From the NCBI RefSeq assembly GCF_025200925.1, contig NZ_CP104174.1, forward strand, positions 4,278,001 to 4,342,000: DNA of 64,000 nucleotides, given 5' to 3'. The number at the start of each line of letters is the position of its first letter. The first letter of the stretch is position 1. The DNA comes from Bradyrhizobium sp. CB1015 (GTDB lineage: Bacteria; Pseudomonadota; Alphaproteobacteria; Rhizobiales; Xanthobacteraceae). Of the stretch, positions 51,483 to 62,954 are shown piece after piece. The position numbers were made by a program, and so were the translations under genes. Under the pieces are notes generated by a model that saw only the letters and a list, made by a program, of their open reading frames with translations, was not told the origin of the DNA and ran no database searches.

Positions 51483-53294
51483 TCAAGCCTGCTCTATTTC
51501 TTCACGGAGCATTTCAAGTTCGAGCCAGCGCTCTTCGGCGGCGGACAGTTCTTCATGTGCCCTGGCGATGGCGGCCGAGGTATCGTCGAATTTTTTGCGA
51601 TCCTTCGCATAGAGAGTGGGATCGTCCAGCACGCGCTGCAATTTTGCAATATCGGCGTGCAACGTTTCCATCTTCTTCGGCAGCGTTTCCAGTGCGTGCT
51701 TCTCGTTGAAGCTCAGCTTCCGCTTGGGCGCGGACGAGGGAGCGGCGGCGCGCTCCTCTTTCTTCTCTGCCGGCGCTTGGGTCTTCGCGGTCTCGCGCTT
51801 GAGGTCCGCGCCGCGCTGCGCAAGCATGTCGCTGTAGCCGCCGGCATATTCGATCCACTTGCCGTTCCCCTCCGGCGCAATCACCGAGGTGACGACGCGG
51901 TCGAGGAAGTCGCGGTCATGGCTGATCAGGATGACAGTACCCTCGTAGTCGCCGAGCATCTCCTCGAGCACGTCGAGCGTCTCGAGATCGAGATCGTTGG
52001 TCGGCTCGTCCAGCACCAGGAGGTTCGACGGCTTTGCCAGCGCGCGCGCCAGCATCAGCCGGCCGCGCTCCCCGCCCGAGAGCACCTCGAGCGGCGTGCC
52101 ACGCTGCTCCTGCGCGAACAGGAAGTCCTTCATGTAGCCGACGACGTGCTTCGGCTTGCCGCCGACCATGACGTGGTCGCCGCGGCCGCCGGTGAGCGCT
52201 TCGGCCAGCGTCGATTTGGGATCGAGGCTTTCGCGATGCTGGTCGAGCGTCGCCATCTCCAGATTGGCGCCAAGCCGCACGGTGCCGGAATCGGGCTCCG
52301 CGCCGCCGGTAAGCAGGTTGACCAGCGTGGTCTTGCCGGCGCCATTCGGCCCGATGATGCCGAGCCGGTCGCCGCGCTGGATGCGGGTCGAGAAATTCTC
52401 GACGATCTTGCGCTCGCCATAGGATTTGGCGATGCCCTTGGCCTCGATCACCAGCTTGCCGGACTGCTCGGCTTCGCTGGCTGCGAGATTGGCGCTCCCG
52501 GCGGTGCCGCGATAATTGCGGCGTTGGGCGCGCAACGCGTGCAGATTGGCGAGGCGTTTGACGTTGCGCTTGCGCCGGCCGGAGACGCCGTGGCGCAGCC
52601 AGTGCTCTTCGTCGACGATCTTGCGATCGAGCTTGTGCTGGTCGCGCTCCTCTTCCGCGAGCACCTCGTCGCGCCAGCTCTCGAACGAGGCAAAGCCGCG
52701 GTCGATCTGCTTGATCTTGCCGCGGTCGAGCCAGGCGGTGGAGCGCGAGAGATTGGTGAGGAAGCGGCGGTCATGGCTGATGATGACCAGCGCACTGCGG
52801 CGGCTGTCGAGCTCCTGTTCCAGCCATTCGATGGTGGCGAGATCGAGGTGGTTGGTCGGCTCGTCCAGCAGCAGAATGTCGGGCGAGGGCGCCAGCACAA
52901 AGGCCAGCGCCGCGCGGCGCGCCTCGCCGCCGGAGAGGTTGTGCGGGTTCTCCTCGCCGGTGAGGCCGAGCTGCTCCAGGAGATAACGCGCCTGGTGCTG
53001 GTCGTCGCCGGGCGCGAGGCCGGACTCGACATAAGCGAGCGTTGTCATGTGCGCGCCGAAATCCGGCTCCTGCGGCAGGTAGCGCACCGTTGCGCCCGGC
53101 TGCACGAAGCGCGTGCCCGAGTCCGGCTCGACCAGGCCGGCTGCGATCTTCAAAAGGGTCGACTTGCCGGAGCCGTTGCGGCCGATCAGGCAGACCCGTT
53201 CGGATGGCGCGACGTTGAGCTCGACGCCCGACAGCAGCGGCGTGCCGCCGAAGGTCAGCCTGATGTCTTTGAGTTGGATCAGCGGCGGGGCCAT
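51483..53294 (-). CDS. ABC-F family ATPase (Uup-like)
   Basis: A 603-residue protein with two ABC domains and no membrane part. Walker A motifs GRNGSGKST (about residue 38) and GPNGAGKTT (about 320), signatures LSGGEARR and LSGGERGR, and an ABC-F linker rich in charged residues between them (about 220-285) are visible. A C-terminal coiled coil (about 520-600, LETLPKKMETLHADIAKLQ) fits Uup. ABC-F proteins act on ribosomes or, for Uup, on DNA branch structures. It begins 2 bases after the DUF188 gene's stop, on the same strand. Confidence 0.92.
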   Translation of the reverse strand: MAPPLIQLKDIRLTFGGTPLLSGVELNVAPSERVCLIGRNGSGKSTLLKIAAGLVEPDSGTRFVQPGATVRYLPQEPDFGAHMTTLAYVESGLAPGDDQHQARYLLEQLGLTGEENPHNLSGGEARRAALAFVLAPSPDILLLDEPTNHLDLATIEWLEQELDSRRSALVIISHDRRFLTNLSRSTAWLDRGKIKQIDRGFASFESWRDEVLAEEERDQHKLDRKIVDEEHWLRHGVSGRRKRNVKRLANLHALRAQRRNYRGTAGSANLAASEAEQSGKLVIEAKGIAKSYGERKIVENFSTRIQRGDRLGIIGPNGAGKTTLVNLLTGGAEPDSGTVRLGANLEMATLDQHRESLDPKSTLAEALTGGRGDHVMVGGKPKHVVGYMKDFLFAQEQRGTPLEVLSGGERGRLMLARALAKPSNLLVLDEPTNDLDLETLDVLEEMLGDYEGTVILISHDRDFLDRVVTSVIAPEGNGKWIEYAGGYSDMLAQRGADLKRETAKTQAPAEKKEERAAAPSSAPKRKLSFNEKHALETLPKKMETLHADIAKLQRVLDDPTLYAKDRKKFDDTSAAIARAHEELSAAEERWLELEMLREEIEQA

Positions 53295-53296
53295 GG

Positions 53297-53788
53297 CTAA
53301 CCTTGGCTCGTTGCGGCCTGATCTGCGCGGCGGCGCTGGATCCGGCGCAGCGTCTGGTCGAGCGCCGAGAGGAAGGCGGAGCGGTCGCGCGGCGAGAACG
53401 AACGCGGGCCGCCAGTGACTTCGCCCGACGAACGCAGATCCGTCATCAGATTGCGCACCGCCAGGGTCATCCCGATCGACTCTTCGGTGAACGGCTTGCC
53501 GTTCGGGGCGATCACGTCGGCACCCGCCTTCACGCAGCGGCTGGCCAGCGGAATGTCCGAGGTCACCACGACGTCGCCAGGCCTCGCGCGCTCGGCGATC
53601 CAGTCGTCGGCGGCGTCCATGCCGCTACCTGCGGCAATGCGCTCGATCAGGAGATCCTGCGGCACGCGGATGAAATTGCCTGCGACCACGCTGACGGGTA
53701 CGCCGTGCCGGATCGCGACGCGGTAGATCTCGTCCTTCACAGGGCAGGCGTCGGCGTCGACATAGATGCGGGTGGGGGTATCGGTCAT
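53297..53788 (-). CDS. DUF188 / YaiI-YqxD family protein
   Basis: A 163-residue cytosolic protein. The N-terminus [18 protein letters not shown], the middle [30 protein letters not shown] and the tail [14 protein letters not shown] are family hallmarks; clustered aspartates resemble PIN-like nuclease folds, but the function is unproven. ATG 53788 is used; the in-frame extension to 53896 lacks a ribosome site. It is upstream of the ABC-F gene with a 2-base gap and divergent from the hotdog gene at 53895. Confidence 0.88.
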   Translation of the reverse strand: MTDTPTRIYVDADACPVKDEIYRVAIRHGVPVSVVAGNFIRVPQDLLIERIAAGSGMDAADDWIAERARPGDVVVTSDIPLASRCVKAGADVIAPNGKPFTEESIGMTLAVRNLMTDLRSSGEVTGGPRSFSPRDRSAFLSALDQTLRRIQRRRADQAATSQG

Positions 53789-53894
53789 TCCGCGCGTGGT
53801 ACCGCATTCGGACGGCAAAGGCGAGGGGATTGACCCTGGTTCCTCAGGCCCTACGATCGCTTCCGAAACAATAAGAATATGGGAAAGCCAAGCC

Positions 53895-54695
53895 ATGCCG
53901 AACCGGCTCGAAACCTACCGCGTCGAGGCCTACAACACCGCCAAGCAGTCCGAAAACAAGATGCACGACGACAATGTGGCGCGCCGCTTCGGCTTTTCCG
54001 GCGGGCTGGTCCCCGGCGTCGACGTCTTCGCCTACATGATGCACGTGCCGATCGCGCGCTGGGGCCGCGATTTCCTTTCACGTGGGCTGGTCGAGGCGCG
54101 CTTCATCAAGCCGGTCTATGACGGCGAGACTGCCGACGTCGACGCGACCGAGCACAACGGCCTGCTGACCATCGAGGTGTTCAGCCGCACCGAGCTGTGC
54201 GCGACCGGGACGGCCTCGCTGCCGGCGGAGGCGCCGATGGTAACATTGAGCGACTATGTCGAAGTCCCCGCTGTCGCCGAGCGCAAGCCGGTCGGCCCGG
54301 CAACGTTCGAGACCGGCAAATGGCTGGGCACGACACCGCGCCGCTGGGCCGGGCAGGACGCCGCCGATTATCTCGCCGACATCAGGGAAACCGATCCGAT
54401 CTTCGCGCGCGAGGGGCTCGGCCATCCCGGCCTGATTCAACGCGCCATGAACCGCGTGCTGGTGGACAACACCATTCTGGGTCCCTGGATCCACGTCGGC
54501 AGCCGCATGCAGCTGCTATCCGCCGCGCGGGCCGGCGACGAGATCACCGCGCGGGCAAAAGTCACCGCGAATTACGAGAAGAAGGGCCACCGCTTCGTCG
54601 AGCTCGACGCCCTCGTCGTCGCCAACGGCACGACGCCGCTCGCGCATTGCCAGCACACCGCGATCTACCAGCCGCGTGAGCAGGCGGCGGCGTAG
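53895..54695 (+). CDS. hotdog-fold (MaoC-like) protein
   Basis: A 266-residue protein of two hotdog-like halves. The first half has [17 protein letters not shown] followed by [16 protein letters not shown], the strand-helix pattern of MaoC/thioesterase domains. The second half (about residues 150-262) has [32 protein letters not shown] and [29 protein letters not shown], again hotdog-like. Catalytic Asp/His in MaoC positions are not obvious, so activity is uncertain. ATG 53895 has a weak GGGAAAG site. It stands alone, between a divergent and a convergent gene. Confidence 0.75.
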   Translation: MPNRLETYRVEAYNTAKQSENKMHDDNVARRFGFSGGLVPGVDVFAYMMHVPIARWGRDFLSRGLVEARFIKPVYDGETADVDATEHNGLLTIEVFSRTELCATGTASLPAEAPMVTLSDYVEVPAVAERKPVGPATFETGKWLGTTPRRWAGQDAADYLADIRETDPIFAREGLGHPGLIQRAMNRVLVDNTILGPWIHVGSRMQLLSAARAGDEITARAKVTANYEKKGHRFVELDALVVANGTTPLAHCQHTAIYQPREQAAA

Positions 54696-54733
54696 CGGAG
54701 AACAGGAAAGGCCAAGCCCATCACTCCAAAGAC

Positions 54734-54837
54734 GGTGTCATTCCCCGCGAAGGCGGGGAATCCAGTACGCCGCGGCTTCTCGGTCAATCGCTGCCGTCTC
54801 GGAGTACTGGATCGCCCGGTCAAGCCGGGCGATGACA
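54734..54837. repeat. GTCATTCCCCGCGAAGGCGGGG-type repeat
   Basis: Contains the hairpin ATTCCCCGCGAAGGCGGGGAAT in form, with CCAGTAC and GTACTGG inside and CGCCCGGTCAAGCCGGGCG near the right end. It lies between convergent genes and may serve as a terminator for both. Confidence 0.7.
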
Positions 54838-54865
54838 GTAGAGTTTGTGGCGACGACAGTCCCCC

Positions 54866-57238
54866 TTACGCCGCCTTGGCCTTCGCCTCCTGGATCGCGC
54901 GCCATACCCGCTCGGGGGTCAGCGGCATGTCGATGTGCTTGATGCCGTAATCCGACAGCGCATCGAGCACCGCGTTCACCACCGTCGACAGGCTGCCGGC
55001 ACAGCCCGCTTCGCCGCAACCCTTGCTGCCGAGCGGATTGGTGGTGGCGGGCACTGGGTGATCGCCGACCGTCATGTTGGGGACGTCCTCGGCACGGGGC
55101 AGGGCGTAGTCCATCAGCGAGCCCGTAATCGGCTGGCCATTGTCGTCGTAGCGGATGTGCTCCATCAGCGCCTGGCCGATGCCCTGGACCACGCCGCCAT
55201 GGAGCTGGCCCGCGACCAGCATCGGGTTGATCACCGTGCCGAAATCGTTGACCGCGCTGTAGCGCACGATCTGCACCACGCCGGTGTCCGGGTCGATCTC
55301 GACCTCAGCGACGTGGCAGCCGTTCGGGAACGCGGAGGCGACCGGATCGCTGGTGTGGTCGACATCGAGCGTATCAGGCACGCCCTCCGGCACCTTGCCG
55401 TCATGCAGGCGCTTGGCGAGCTCCATGATGTCGATACTGCGGTCGGTGCCGGCGATCGTGAAGCTGCCGTTGGCGAATTCGATGTCGGCCTCGGACGCCT
55501 CAAGCATATGCGCGGCGGCGCGCTTGCCCTTCTCGATCACGAGCTTGGCGGCGCCCACAATGGCCTGGCCGGTCGCCGTGATCGAGCGCGAGCCGCCGGT
55601 GCCGTTGCCGGTGTGGACGATGTCGCTGTCCCCTTGCACGAGCTTCACGCTCTCGAAGGGGACGCCGAGCTGCTCGCACAGTACCTGCGCGAACGGCGTG
55701 GCATGGCCCTGGCCGTAATCGAGCGTGCCGGTGATGAGCTGCACGGTGCCGTCAGGATCGAACACGATCTTGCCGAGCTCGACGCCGGGCGGCGCGGTGA
55801 CCTCGAGATAGGAGCCGACCGCAATCCCGCGCAGCTTGCCGGCCTTCCTGCTCTCCTTCTTGCGCTTGGCGAAGTTATCGTAATCGGAGATTTCGAGCGC
55901 CTTGTTGAACACGGCCGGGAAGTCGCCGCTGTCATAGGTCACGCCGGAGGAGGCCGCGAACGGGATCTGGTTCGGCTTGATGAAGTTGCGCTTGCGCAGG
56001 GTCAGCCGGTTGATTCCCATCTCGTCGGCGGCGCGGTCGATCAGCCGCTCCATGTAATAGTTCGCCTCGGGCCGGCCGGCGCCGCGATAGGCCCCCATCA
56101 GCGTGGTGTTGGTGAGCACCGTCTTGATGTCGACCGCCATCAGCGGCGTGCGATAGACGCTGGAGAAATTCTTGCCGGTGTTGAGCGAAAGCGGGCTCGG
56201 CGCGACGCCGGTGATGTAGGCGCCGAGATTGCCATAGCCGGACAGCTTCGCCGCGAGGAAATGCCCCTCCGCATCGAGCGCGAGTTCGGCATGGATCTTC
56301 TGCGCGCGGCCGTGGCTGTCGGAGAGGAAGCTGGTGGAGCGCTCGTCCAGCCACTTCACCGGGCGTCCCAGTGCCTTCGCCGCATACAGGATGCACATGT
56401 ATTCGGGATAGTTGATGTTCTTCATGCCGAAGGAGCCGCCGACGTTGGCGGTGAGGATGCGCACCTTCTCGTTCGGCACCTTCAGGTTCTTGGCGAGGTT
56501 GGCGCGATTGCCGGCAACGCCCTGCGTTGGCACCTGAAGCGTGTAGCGCTCGGTCTTCTTGTCGTAGGAGGCAAGCCCCACGCGAGGCTCCATCGAGACC
56601 ACGGCGACGCGGGTGTTCTCGATGTCGAGCTTGGTGACGTGAGCGGCGCTGGCGAAGGCCGCGTTGACCTTGTCCATGTCGCCATAGTGGTAGTCGAGCG
56701 CGACATTGTTCGGAATGTGGTCATAGAGCTGCGGCGCGCCGGGCTTGGCGGCCTCCTCAGGATCAGTCACCGCCGGCAGCGGCTCGATGTCGAGCTCGAC
56801 CGCCTCGGCCGCGTCGCGCGCCTGAGCCAGCGTCTCCGCGACCACGAAGGCGACGGGATCGCCGACGAAGCGGACCTTGTCGGTCGCCAGCGGCTGGCGG
56901 TTGGTCTGGAGCAGGGGCGAGCCGTCGCGGCTCTTCAGCGGCAGGCCGCAGGTGAAGGGGCCATAGCCGGCGGCATCGAGATCCTTCCCGGTCCACACGC
57001 CCAGCACGCCCGGCATCGCCTTGGCGGCATCGAGCCCGATGCCGCGGATGATGCCATGGGCATGGATGGAACGGACGACCACGGCATAGGCCTGGTTCGG
57101 CAGATTGAAATCGTCGGTGTAGCGGCCCTTGCCGCGCACCAGGGTGTCGTCCTCCTTGCGGCGGACCGGTTGCCCGACGCCATATTTTTGCAGTGCAATA
57201 GCGTTCTCGAGCGTGGACGATTTGGTGTGTTCTTGCAT
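54866..57238 (-). CDS. xanthine dehydrogenase-family molybdopterin-binding subunit (CoxL-like)
   Basis: A 790-residue large subunit of a molybdenum hydroxylase. The order is the N-terminal ald_xan domain (about residues 20-135), then molybdopterin-binding parts with GGSFGMKN near residue 250, TLMGAYRGAGRPEANY near 360 and the active-site Glu in KGCGEAGCAG near residue 745. The AYRGAGRPE loop without the CO-dehydrogenase VAYRCSFR motif indicates an aldehyde/xanthine-type, not CO-oxidising, enzyme. No FAD or iron-sulfur subunit is encoded next to it. ATG 57238 follows AGGTC; longer starts up to 57325 are possible. Confidence 0.88.
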   Translation of the reverse strand: MQEHTKSSTLENAIALQKYGVGQPVRRKEDDTLVRGKGRYTDDFNLPNQAYAVVVRSIHAHGIIRGIGLDAAKAMPGVLGVWTGKDLDAAGYGPFTCGLPLKSRDGSPLLQTNRQPLATDKVRFVGDPVAFVVAETLAQARDAAEAVELDIEPLPAVTDPEEAAKPGAPQLYDHIPNNVALDYHYGDMDKVNAAFASAAHVTKLDIENTRVAVVSMEPRVGLASYDKKTERYTLQVPTQGVAGNRANLAKNLKVPNEKVRILTANVGGSFGMKNINYPEYMCILYAAKALGRPVKWLDERSTSFLSDSHGRAQKIHAELALDAEGHFLAAKLSGYGNLGAYITGVAPSPLSLNTGKNFSSVYRTPLMAVDIKTVLTNTTLMGAYRGAGRPEANYYMERLIDRAADEMGINRLTLRKRNFIKPNQIPFAASSGVTYDSGDFPAVFNKALEISDYDNFAKRKKESRKAGKLRGIAVGSYLEVTAPPGVELGKIVFDPDGTVQLITGTLDYGQGHATPFAQVLCEQLGVPFESVKLVQGDSDIVHTGNGTGGSRSITATGQAIVGAAKLVIEKGKRAAAHMLEASEADIEFANGSFTIAGTDRSIDIMELAKRLHDGKVPEGVPDTLDVDHTSDPVASAFPNGCHVAEVEIDPDTGVVQIVRYSAVNDFGTVINPMLVAGQLHGGVVQGIGQALMEHIRYDDNGQPITGSLMDYALPRAEDVPNMTVGDHPVPATTNPLGSKGCGEAGCAGSLSTVVNAVLDALSDYGIKHIDMPLTPERVWRAIQEAKAKAA

Positions 57239-57448
57239 GGAATTGACCTGAAAAGCCGGCATTTGCGCATTTTCGCGGCAGCGGAGCACCGGACTCCCCT
57301 GAGATAACCCACCACCCCCGTTCACGACAACGCACGATTGGACATGGTCCCATGTGATGCGTTGTTGCGCAGGCCTGCCGCGCTGCTAATGTTTCAGGCG
57401 AAAAATCAATTCCAGACCGGCCCGACCGGCCGCGGAAAGACAGTTTGT

Positions 57449-58534
57449 ATGAATGACCACACGCGGCTCCGCGACGGCCATGTAAGGCAACATGGGCCGC
57501 CCGGTGAGCTGGAGGGGTCGATGGCGGCGGTCGCGTTGGCCACCGATCCGGCCGTCGGCGCGCAGGCGCCGGGAACCGGCGTCTATGCGGCGCTGGACCT
57601 CGGCACCAACAATTGCAGGCTGCTGATCGCCTGTCCGACCCAGGACGGCTTTCGCGTGGTCGATTCCTTCTCGCGCATCATCCGGCTCGGCGAGGGCGTC
57701 TCGGCGACAGGTTGCATCAGCGACGCCGCGATCGAGCGCGCCATCGCCGCGCTCAGCATCTGCCGCGACAAGATCAACTTACGGAAGGCGCGCCGGCTGC
57801 GGCTGATCGCGACCGAAGCCTGCCGCGCCGCTTCGAACGCGGAAGGGTTTCGCAGCCGCGTTGCGGCCGAGACCGGCATCGAGCTCGAGGTGATCGACCG
57901 TGAGACCGAGGCCACGCTCGCCGTGCTGGGCTGCTCGCCGCTGGTCGACCCCAGGGGACGCGGCGCAATCCTGTTCGACATCGGCGGTGGCTCGACCGAG
58001 CTGGTGCGGATCGAGCGCGACGCCACCAATCCGGAGCCGCGCATCAAGGCCTGGATGTCGATCCCGTATGGCGTGGTCACGCTCGCCGAGCAGTTCGGCG
58101 GCCGCGACGTCACGCCGCAGATCTACGCCGCGATGGAGCAGGAGGTCGCAAACCACGTCGCGCCGTTCGCGGAAGAGCACGGCCGCGATCTCACTGAGAT
58201 GCATCTGCTCGGCACGTCGGGCACGGTGACGACGCTGGCCGGCATTCATCTTAACCTCGCGCGCTATGACCGCCGCCGCATCGACAGCATCTGGATGAAC
58301 GATTCAGATATCACCGCGACCATCGAGAAGCTGCTCGGCATGAGCTACGAGGAGCGCGCGAACAACAGCTGCATCAGCGTCGAGCGTGCCGATCTTGTGC
58401 TCGCCGGCTGCGCCATTCTCGATGCCATTCGCCGCGCCTTTCCGCTGCCGCGCCTGCGCGTCGCCGACCGGGGCCTGCGCGAAGGCATGCTGGTCGAGAT
58501 GATGCGCGAGGACGGCGCGCTCAGGAGCTGGTGA
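57449..58534 (+). CDS. Ppx/GppA family phosphatase
   Basis: A 361-residue ASKHA-fold phosphatase. The first phosphate loop is YAALDLGTNNCRLLIA (about residue 40), the second FDIGGGSTELVRI (about 180), and LGTSGTVTTLAG near 260 completes the set. It degrades polyphosphate or pppGpp. ATG 57449 gives a start similar to relatives with a 35-residue leader; earlier Met codons have no site. RlmE starts 1 base after its stop, so the two are coupled, a conserved pairing in this group. Confidence 0.9.
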   Translation: MNDHTRLRDGHVRQHGPPGELEGSMAAVALATDPAVGAQAPGTGVYAALDLGTNNCRLLIACPTQDGFRVVDSFSRIIRLGEGVSATGCISDAAIERAIAALSICRDKINLRKARRLRLIATEACRAASNAEGFRSRVAAETGIELEVIDRETEATLAVLGCSPLVDPRGRGAILFDIGGGSTELVRIERDATNPEPRIKAWMSIPYGVVTLAEQFGGRDVTPQIYAAMEQEVANHVAPFAEEHGRDLTEMHLLGTSGTVTTLAGIHLNLARYDRRRIDSIWMNDSDITATIEKLLGMSYEERANNSCISVERADLVLAGCAILDAIRRAFPLPRLRVADRGLREGMLVEMMREDGALRSW

Positions 58535-58535
58535 G

Positions 58536-59234
58536 ATGGCCAAGGACACCACCGGCCGCTTGCACGTCCAAGTCAAAACCAAGGTCAAGACCGGCGGCAA
58601 GCGGAAATTGTCGTCCAAGCTGTGGCTGGAGCGGCAGCTCAACGATCCCTATGTCGCCAAGGCCAAGGCCGCGGGCTATCGCTCGCGCGCCGCATTCAAG
58701 CTGCTGGAGATGGACGACAAGTTCCGGCTGTTGAAGCCGGGCATGGCCGTGGTCGATCTTGGCGCCGCTCCCGGCGGCTGGAGCCAGATCGCGGCCAAGC
58801 GCGTCGGCTCGACCGAAGGCAAGGGCAAGGTCGTCGCGATCGATCTGTTGGAGATGCCGGAGATTCCCGGCGTCGATTTCGCGCAGCTCGACTTCATGGA
58901 CAACGACGCCCCCGAGAAGCTCACCGCGATGCTGGGCGGCAAGGCCGACGTCGTGATGTCCGACATGGCCGCCAACACCACCGGCCACCGCAAGACCGAC
59001 CAGCTCCGCATCGTCGGCTTGGTCGAGACCGCGGCGGCGTTCGCCTGCGACGTGCTCAAGCCCGGCGGCACGTTCCTCGCCAAGACGTTCCAGAGCGGCG
59101 CCGACGCCGAACTGCTCGCCCAGCTCAAGCGCGACTTTGCCACCGTGCGTCACGTCAAGCCCGCCGCGAGCCGACAGGATTCCTCGGAACGCTACGTGCT
59201 GGCGACGGGGTTTCGCGGCGGGGGAACGGCGTAG
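58536..59234 (+). CDS. rlmE: 23S rRNA (uridine-2'-O) methyltransferase RlmE
   Basis: A 232-residue FtsJ/RrmJ methyltransferase. SAM binding is by VVDLGAAPGGWSQ (about residues 68-80). The catalytic Lys-Asp-Lys set is visible as SRAAFKLLEMD, VVMSDMAANTTGH and GGTFLAKTFQSG. It methylates U2552 of 23S rRNA in the large ribosomal subunit. The basic N-terminal extension of about 20 residues is usual in alphaproteobacteria. It is coupled to ppx/gppA and followed by a palindromic repeat. Confidence 0.94.
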   Translation: MAKDTTGRLHVQVKTKVKTGGKRKLSSKLWLERQLNDPYVAKAKAAGYRSRAAFKLLEMDDKFRLLKPGMAVVDLGAAPGGWSQIAAKRVGSTEGKGKVVAIDLLEMPEIPGVDFAQLDFMDNDAPEKLTAMLGGKADVVMSDMAANTTGHRKTDQLRIVGLVETAAAFACDVLKPGGTFLAKTFQSGADAELLAQLKRDFATVRHVKPAASRQDSSERYVLATGFRGGGTA

Positions 59235-59265
59235 TCGCGAGCTCCGCGTTGCGAGCGCAGGAATC

Positions 59266-59333
59266 GTAGCCCGCATGGAGCAAAGCGTAATGCGGGACAG
59301 GTCCCGGATTGCGCTTTGCTCCATCCGGGCTAC
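59266..59333. repeat. GTAGCCCGGATGGAGC-type palindromic repeat, copy 4
   Basis: The shortest copy, 68 bp, with ends GTAGCCCGCATGGAGC (one change) and GCTCCATCCGGGCTAC. It lies between convergent rlmE and the DHA2 exporter and may terminate both. Confidence 0.8.
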
Positions 59334-59343
59334 AGCGACTGCG

Positions 59344-60834
59344 CTACCCCAGCCGCTGATCCCGCACGTCCTGCGTATCCTCGGACGCCGCCTTGACCGC
59401 AGCCTTCTCTGCGCCCTTGCCGGCGCCCTTGCGGCTCGCGATCTCCACCGCCTTGCGTCCCGAAATCTCGTGGCCGGCATCCGCGGGCATCTGCCAGAAG
59501 AACCAGCTCGAGGCCGCCGAGGTCAGCGCGACCACGACGAAGGCGGGCGCGAACACGGTGGCGTTGAGCTCGCTGACATGGCTGAACCACATCGTGGTCT
59601 CGACACAGGCCGCGCCGACGGCGACGCCGGCCGAGATCGCGAGCTGCTGGTTGACGCTGACGAGGGTGGTGGCGCGGCTCATTTGCGCGGTCTCGACGTC
59701 GGCATAGGCGACCGTGTTGATCGCGGTGAACTCCAGCGAGCGGAAGAAGCCGCCGACCACCAGGATCACCATGATGATGAGCAGCGGCGTCGTCACCGTG
59801 AACAGCGCGCAGACGCCGAGAAAGAACGCGCTGACGATCGCGTTCACCGTCATCAGGTTGCGGAAGCCGAAGGTGCGGATGATCCGTGCCGCCAGCGTCT
59901 TCATGCCCATGGCCCCTAACGAGGAAGCAAAGGTGACGAGGCCGGAATGGAACGGCGACAGGCCGAAGCCGATCTGCATCAGGAGCGGCAGCAGGAACGG
60001 CAGCGCGCCGATGCCGAGCCGGAACAGGAAGCCGCCGAACACGGCTGCGCGCAGCGTCGGCAGCCTCAGGAGCGAGAAGTCCAGGACCGGCGATCCGGTC
60101 CGGCGCGCGTGGATGATGTAGAGCGTCATCGAAATCGCACCGCCCGCGATCAACGCGGCAACTGTGCTCCAGGGCAGCAGGCTGAGGCCGGCAACCGAGA
60201 GGCCGAAGGCGATGCCGGCAAGCCCCAGCCCAGCGAGCACCATGCCATAGAGATCGAACGGCTCCTGCGCCTCGCTCTTGATGGGATCGATGAAGCGCAG
60301 CGCCATGAAGATGCCGAGCAGGCCGATCGGGATGTTGATCAGGAAGATCCAGTGCCAGGACGCGTAGGTGGTGATGAAGCCGCCGAGCGGCGGGCCGATC
60401 ACGGGACCGATCAGGGCAGGGACCGTCACCCAGGCCATGGCGTTGACCAGCGCGCTCTTGTCGACCGAGCGCAGCAGCACGAGGCGTCCGACCGGCGTCA
60501 TCATCGCGCCGCCCATCCCTTGCAGGATGCGCGCGAACACGAAATCGGTGACCGAGGTCGAGAGTGCGCAGCCGACCGAGCCGACCATGAACACACCGAC
60601 CGCGATGGCGAACACCATGCGCGCGCCGAAGCGGTCGGCGGTCCAGCCGCTCGCCGGGATGAACACCGCAAGCGACAGCAGGTAGGACGTGATCGCGAGC
60701 TTCAGCGTCAGCGGGCTGGTGCCGATGTCGGCCGCAATCGCCGGCAGCGAGGTGGCGATCACGGTGGAATCCATGTTCTCCATAAAGAGAGCGGTGGCCA
60801 CGATCAGCGGAATGACGCGTTGCTTGTCGACCAT
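59344..60834 (-). CDS. DHA2-type MFS drug exporter
   Basis: A 497-residue exporter with about fourteen transmembrane segments, the DHA2 (EmrB/QacA) size. Motif ALFMENMDSTVIATSLPAIA lies in helix 1, SGWTADRFGARMVF is motif A, and GPVIGPPLGGFIT is motif C, the antiporter signature of helix 5. It would expel hydrophobic or amphipathic compounds using the proton gradient. ATG 60834 (MVDKQRVIPL) is chosen over an N-terminal extension to 60924. A Lys/Ala-rich cytoplasmic tail of about 40 residues ends it. Confidence 0.9.
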   Translation of the reverse strand: MVDKQRVIPLIVATALFMENMDSTVIATSLPAIAADIGTSPLTLKLAITSYLLSLAVFIPASGWTADRFGARMVFAIAVGVFMVGSVGCALSTSVTDFVFARILQGMGGAMMTPVGRLVLLRSVDKSALVNAMAWVTVPALIGPVIGPPLGGFITTYASWHWIFLINIPIGLLGIFMALRFIDPIKSEAQEPFDLYGMVLAGLGLAGIAFGLSVAGLSLLPWSTVAALIAGGAISMTLYIIHARRTGSPVLDFSLLRLPTLRAAVFGGFLFRLGIGALPFLLPLLMQIGFGLSPFHSGLVTFASSLGAMGMKTLAARIIRTFGFRNLMTVNAIVSAFFLGVCALFTVTTPLLIIMVILVVGGFFRSLEFTAINTVAYADVETAQMSRATTLVSVNQQLAISAGVAVGAACVETTMWFSHVSELNATVFAPAFVVVALTSAASSWFFWQMPADAGHEISGRKAVEIASRKGAGKGAEKAAVKAASEDTQDVRDQRLG

Positions 60835-60939
60835 GACGGATTGGCAATGAAATCGGAATGAGGGGTGGAGTTGCGGCTTATCACCGCCGTCCGCCGCGGA
60901 CCATTGCGGATCGACGCATGGCACCTAGGTCCCGCGTAA

Positions 60940-62718
<1,779 letters not shown>

Positions 62719-62727
62719 TTCTCGGTC

Positions 62728-62868
62728 TCGTGCCCCGGACGCAGCGCAGCACCTCTTCGGTGATGCGCTGCAGAGCCGGGGCCCATCTCTCCGCAACCTC
62801 CCGTGTAGCTTTTTGGATCCCGGCTCTGCGCAGCAACGTTTCACGTTGCAGCGCGTCCGGGACACGAG
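62728..62868. repeat. GTGCCCCGGACGCAGCGC-type repeat, copy 3
   Basis: An imperfect inverted repeat after guaB. GTGCCCCGGACGCAGCGC pairs with GCGCGTCCGGGACAC at the right end; AGAGCCGGGGCCC and GGATCCCGGCTCT are inner arms. Copies are also at 29650 and 37211. Confidence 0.75.
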
Positions 62869-62954
62869 CTGTGCCAACCGCTCCACCGCTTTTGTATTGA
62901 CGCAGCTACCAGCCTCCGCTTCCGTCCACGTCGAAAGACAAAAAGGAGGAAGCC

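Noticed and set aside
54845..57307. Plus-strand open frame of about 820 codons opposite the molybdenum hydroxylase
   Set aside because: Low-complexity Arg/Val/Asp/His product without a domain; shadow of the real gene.
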